Of a DNA stretch of 64,000 bases, positions 62,232 to 64,000 are shown piece after piece. The stretch's first letter is position 1; each line of letters opens with the position of its first letter. The notes beneath the pieces were generated by a model. That model ran no database searches, was not told the origin of the DNA, and saw nothing but the letters and a program-made list of their open reading frames with translations. The stretch spans positions 62,001 through 126,000 of the forward strand of contig JBBATK010000002.1 of assembly GCA_040398805.1 (NCBI GenBank), in the 5' to 3' direction. The DNA is from JBBATK01 sp040398805. GTDB taxonomy: Bacteria; Bacteroidota; Ignavibacteria; Kapaibacteriales; NICIL-2. Both the position numbers and the translations under genes were made by a program.

Positions 62232-63401
62232 TCACCATCCATCCACACGGAACACGAAGAACTTCAGATAGTGCGTCTCCGGCATGGGCAGATACACGGG
62301 ATGACACGGCGACTGGTCGCCGCGATGGATGAGCGTGAGCTTCCGGTTCACCCTTCGCGATTCATCCATGATCACCTCCAGGAGCATGTCCTCGCGCATG
62401 TGATGCGAGCAACTCGCGCTCACGAGAAACCCGCCGTCCTCGATGAGCTTCAACGCCTGACGATTGATCTCCGCGTATCCGCGCTTGGCCTGCGCCACTT
62501 GCGCCTTCGTCTTCGTGAATGCGGGCGGATCCAGAATGATCATATCCCATTTTTCCGCCTGTGCGGCGCGGCGTTTCAAATCATCGAACACGTCCGCTTC
62601 CAGCCACGAACACCTGTCGAAGCCGTTCAGCTGCGCATTACGCGCGCAGGCGGCAATGGCTGATGCGGAACTGTCGACACCCAGTACCTGCAAAGCCCCG
62701 CCGGCGGCGGCGTTCAGGGCGAAGCCTCCCTGATTGGTGAAGCAATCCATGACCCGCAGACCGCGCGAGATGCGACCCACGAACGAGCGGTTCATCCGCT
62801 GATCAAGGAAGTACCCTGTCTTCTGACCTTCCGTGAGCGACAGTTCGTAGCGGATGCCGTTCTCCGTCATCTCCACCCTCTCGGGTATCTCGCCGTAGAG
62901 CACCTCCGTCGTTCGCGGCAGACCTTCCTTACCTCGCAACTGGGAATCGTTCTTCGCAATGATACCCTTCACATCCGGCAATACCTCGCGCAGTGCGCTC
63001 GTGATCTCGTCACGTCGCGCATCGATACCGGCAGAGAGGAACTGCACGGACACATAGTCGCCGTAGCGATCGGCGATCAATCCCGGCAATCCGTCCGATT
63101 CCCCGAACACCAGTCGGTAGGCGGTCTCCGGAGCGAACAGCCGTTCGCGCAACCGCAACGCCGACGTCAACCGCTCCACCATCATCGGTCTGTCGAAATC
63201 CGGCGCTGCCAGTAACCGTACGGCGATCTGGCTGGTGGGATGGTAGAATCCCACGCCCATGTCGTAGTCGTAGTCAGTGACGATACGCACCAGCTCGCCG
63301 GCGGCGCAGGGTTCGTGGACTGCCAGTTCGTCGCGGAACACCCACAGATGTCCTTGACGTAGTCTCTTATGGGCTTTGGGTGCTAAGCGTAGCGTGGTCA
63401 T
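62232..63401 (-). CDS. rlmI: RlmI/RlmK-type class I SAM-dependent rRNA methyltransferase
   Basis: A 389-residue enzyme of the COG1092 group. A PUA-like RNA-binding segment (residues 1-70, HLWVFRDELAVHE) and a linking domain (YRLVFGESDGLPGLIADRYGDYV) precede a Rossmann methyltransferase domain. The latter has VMDCFTNQGGFALNAAAGGA (SAM site, motif I), VLGVDSSASAIAACARNAQLNG and the active ILDPPAFTKTKAQ. E. coli RlmI methylates 23S rRNA C1962 at C5. The exact target here is not shown. The ATG at 63401 is four bases after the recO stop (63406), so recO and this gene are probably co-transcribed. The symbol is by family, not proven orthology. Confidence 0.88.
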   Translation of the reverse strand: MTTLRLAPKAHKRLRQGHLWVFRDELAVHEPCAAGELVRIVTDYDYDMGVGFYHPTSQIAVRLLAAPDFDRPMMVERLTSALRLRERLFAPETAYRLVFGESDGLPGLIADRYGDYVSVQFLSAGIDARRDEITSALREVLPDVKGIIAKNDSQLRGKEGLPRTTEVLYGEIPERVEMTENGIRYELSLTEGQKTGYFLDQRMNRSFVGRISRGLRVMDCFTNQGGFALNAAAGGALQVLGVDSSASAIAACARNAQLNGFDRCSWLEADVFDDLKRRAAQAEKWDMIILDPPAFTKTKAQVAQAKRGYAEINRQALKLIEDGGFLVSASCSHHMREDMLLEVIMDESRRVNRKLTLIHRGDQSPCHPVYLPMPETHYLKFFVFRVDGW

Positions 63402-63405
63402 ATCC

Positions 63406-64000
63406 TCAACTCCGTTGTATTCCGAGCATCATGTCTTCCGTCCTGAACACCACGCTCTTGTCTAGATGAAAACTGTAATAGCGAACGAAAAAGTCCTGCA
63501 GCTCGCGCTGCTCCTTGGGTTCCAGGTGTATCGAACCGACGACGTGAAGCTCCGCATGCGCGATGCGGGCGAGGATGCGGAGCAATGCCGCCGACATGCG
63601 CCACACGCGGGTTCCGGGATCGATGGGAGGAAGCACCACCCTGCCGTCTTCGAAGGAGAACACAACCTCGCCCTCGCCGGCCAGGTCTTCCTTCTCCGGC
63701 ATGGTGATGCGGAAGCCCATCACTTCCGCGCAGTGCACGCAGAAGGCTGCAAAGAACCCATACGTGTTTTCCGTGCTGGCATCCAGGGCATCCAAGGTTT
63801 CCACCAGGAGCCGGAACAATCGCTCGTTCTTCTCCTGCAAGGGCTGCGTCATCTCCACCACTTCCACGATGGCCAGTGCCGTAGTCATGTGTTCATACCG
63901 GTGTGTGATGGTCTTCAGCACGCGCAGCGTCTCCGCCGTCCGAAGCGTATGCAGGTCCCGTCCCTCCTTCAAGGAATACGTCACCTCGACAACGCTCAGC
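63406..64000 (-). CDS. recO: DNA repair protein RecO, partial (N-terminus beyond window)
   Basis: An open frame runs from the stop at 63406 to the window edge. The visible part is the RecO C-terminal helical domain, starting after the OB-fold with VEVTYSLKEGRDLHTLRTAE (the OB-to-helix join). TYGFFAAFCVHCAEVMGFR and the end region ELQDFFVRYYSFHLDKS are typical. RecO loads RecA at gaps together with RecR. A GTG at 63984 could be misread as a start, but the frame clearly continues upstream. It is followed directly by the methyltransferase gene. Confidence 0.88.
   Translation of the reverse strand, partial: LSVVEVTYSLKEGRDLHTLRTAETLRVLKTITHRYEHMTTALAIVEVVEMTQPLQEKNERLFRLLVETLDALDASTENTYGFFAAFCVHCAEVMGFRITMPEKEDLAGEGEVVFSFEDGRVVLPPIDPGTRVWRMSAALLRILARIAHAELHVVGSIHLEPKEQRELQDFFVRYYSFHLDKSVVFRTEDMMLGIQRS

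Noticed and set aside
1..64000. CRISPR arrays, insertion sequences, prophage, rRNA
   Set aside because: No regularly spaced repeats, transposase or phage-like proteins, or rRNA sequence were recognised.

Overview
The window reads as part of a bacterial chromosome from the Bacteroidota/Chlorobiota (FCB) side of the tree. The closest impression is a Kapaibacteria- or Ignavibacteria-like lineage, but that placement is inference, because no rRNA gene is present and no search could be run. The supporting signs are several very large secreted proteins ending in type IX secretion (T9SS) type A sorting tails, a 2-oxoacid dehydrogenase E1 fused alpha-to-beta, a YfhO membrane protein, a TTTG-N19-TAAATTG promoter-like pair upstream of secD, and flagellar genes, which are unusual for classical Bacteroidota. 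The window is a scaffold: 100 Ns lie at 55319-55418.

Region by region. 1-3043 is the N-terminal part of a large secreted beta-helix-like protein. 3.7-6.6 kb holds yggS, a ureohydrolase and a GT4 glycosyltransferase. 6.9-8.7 kb holds an M28 peptidase and a small secreted helical protein that share a bidirectional terminator. 9.1-13.5 kb holds secD, secF and purA. 13.5-27.8 kb is a block of five secreted proteins on the minus strand, including a 2362-residue protein with chlamydial Pmp-like repeats. Three of them share an unnamed domain, and most end in a T9SS-type tail. 27.9-34.1 kb (minus) holds a TPR membrane protein, tRNA-Arg(CCG), the fused E1, ilvE, gatB and smpB. prfB at 34.3 kb needs a programmed +1 frameshift. 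35.4-39.5 kb is a short flagellar cluster (fliJ, a MotE-like gene, fliK, flgD). It is followed by a YmdB-like phosphodiesterase, a pentaheme lipoprotein cytochrome and an EF-G paralogue.

44.6-53.4 kb is mostly plus strand and envelope related: YfhO, a small orphan, a lipid-linked oligosaccharide flippase, a DUF3108 protein, a LolA-like protein and a (GT2-TPR)x2 glycosyltransferase. A minus-strand regulator with an HMA-like CxxC segment fused to an AraC helix-turn-helix sits among them. serS, a cysteine-rich secreted protein broken by a one-base shift and the assembly gap, and another T9SS substrate follow. The last stretch holds lnt, two lipoproteins (one DUF1684), dcd, a secreted TPR protein, an RlmI-type methyltransferase and a partial recO.

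Taken together, the window combines protein export (SecDF), lipoprotein maturation and trafficking (Lnt, LolA-like), surface polysaccharide synthesis and a family of large T9SS cargo proteins, set among ordinary housekeeping genes. No insertion sequence, CRISPR array, prophage or rRNA was seen. The features most likely to repay a second look are the shared domain in the 13.5-27.8 kb block, the split dockerin-like motifs, the broken cysteine-rich protein beside the gap, and the duplicated glycosyltransferase.
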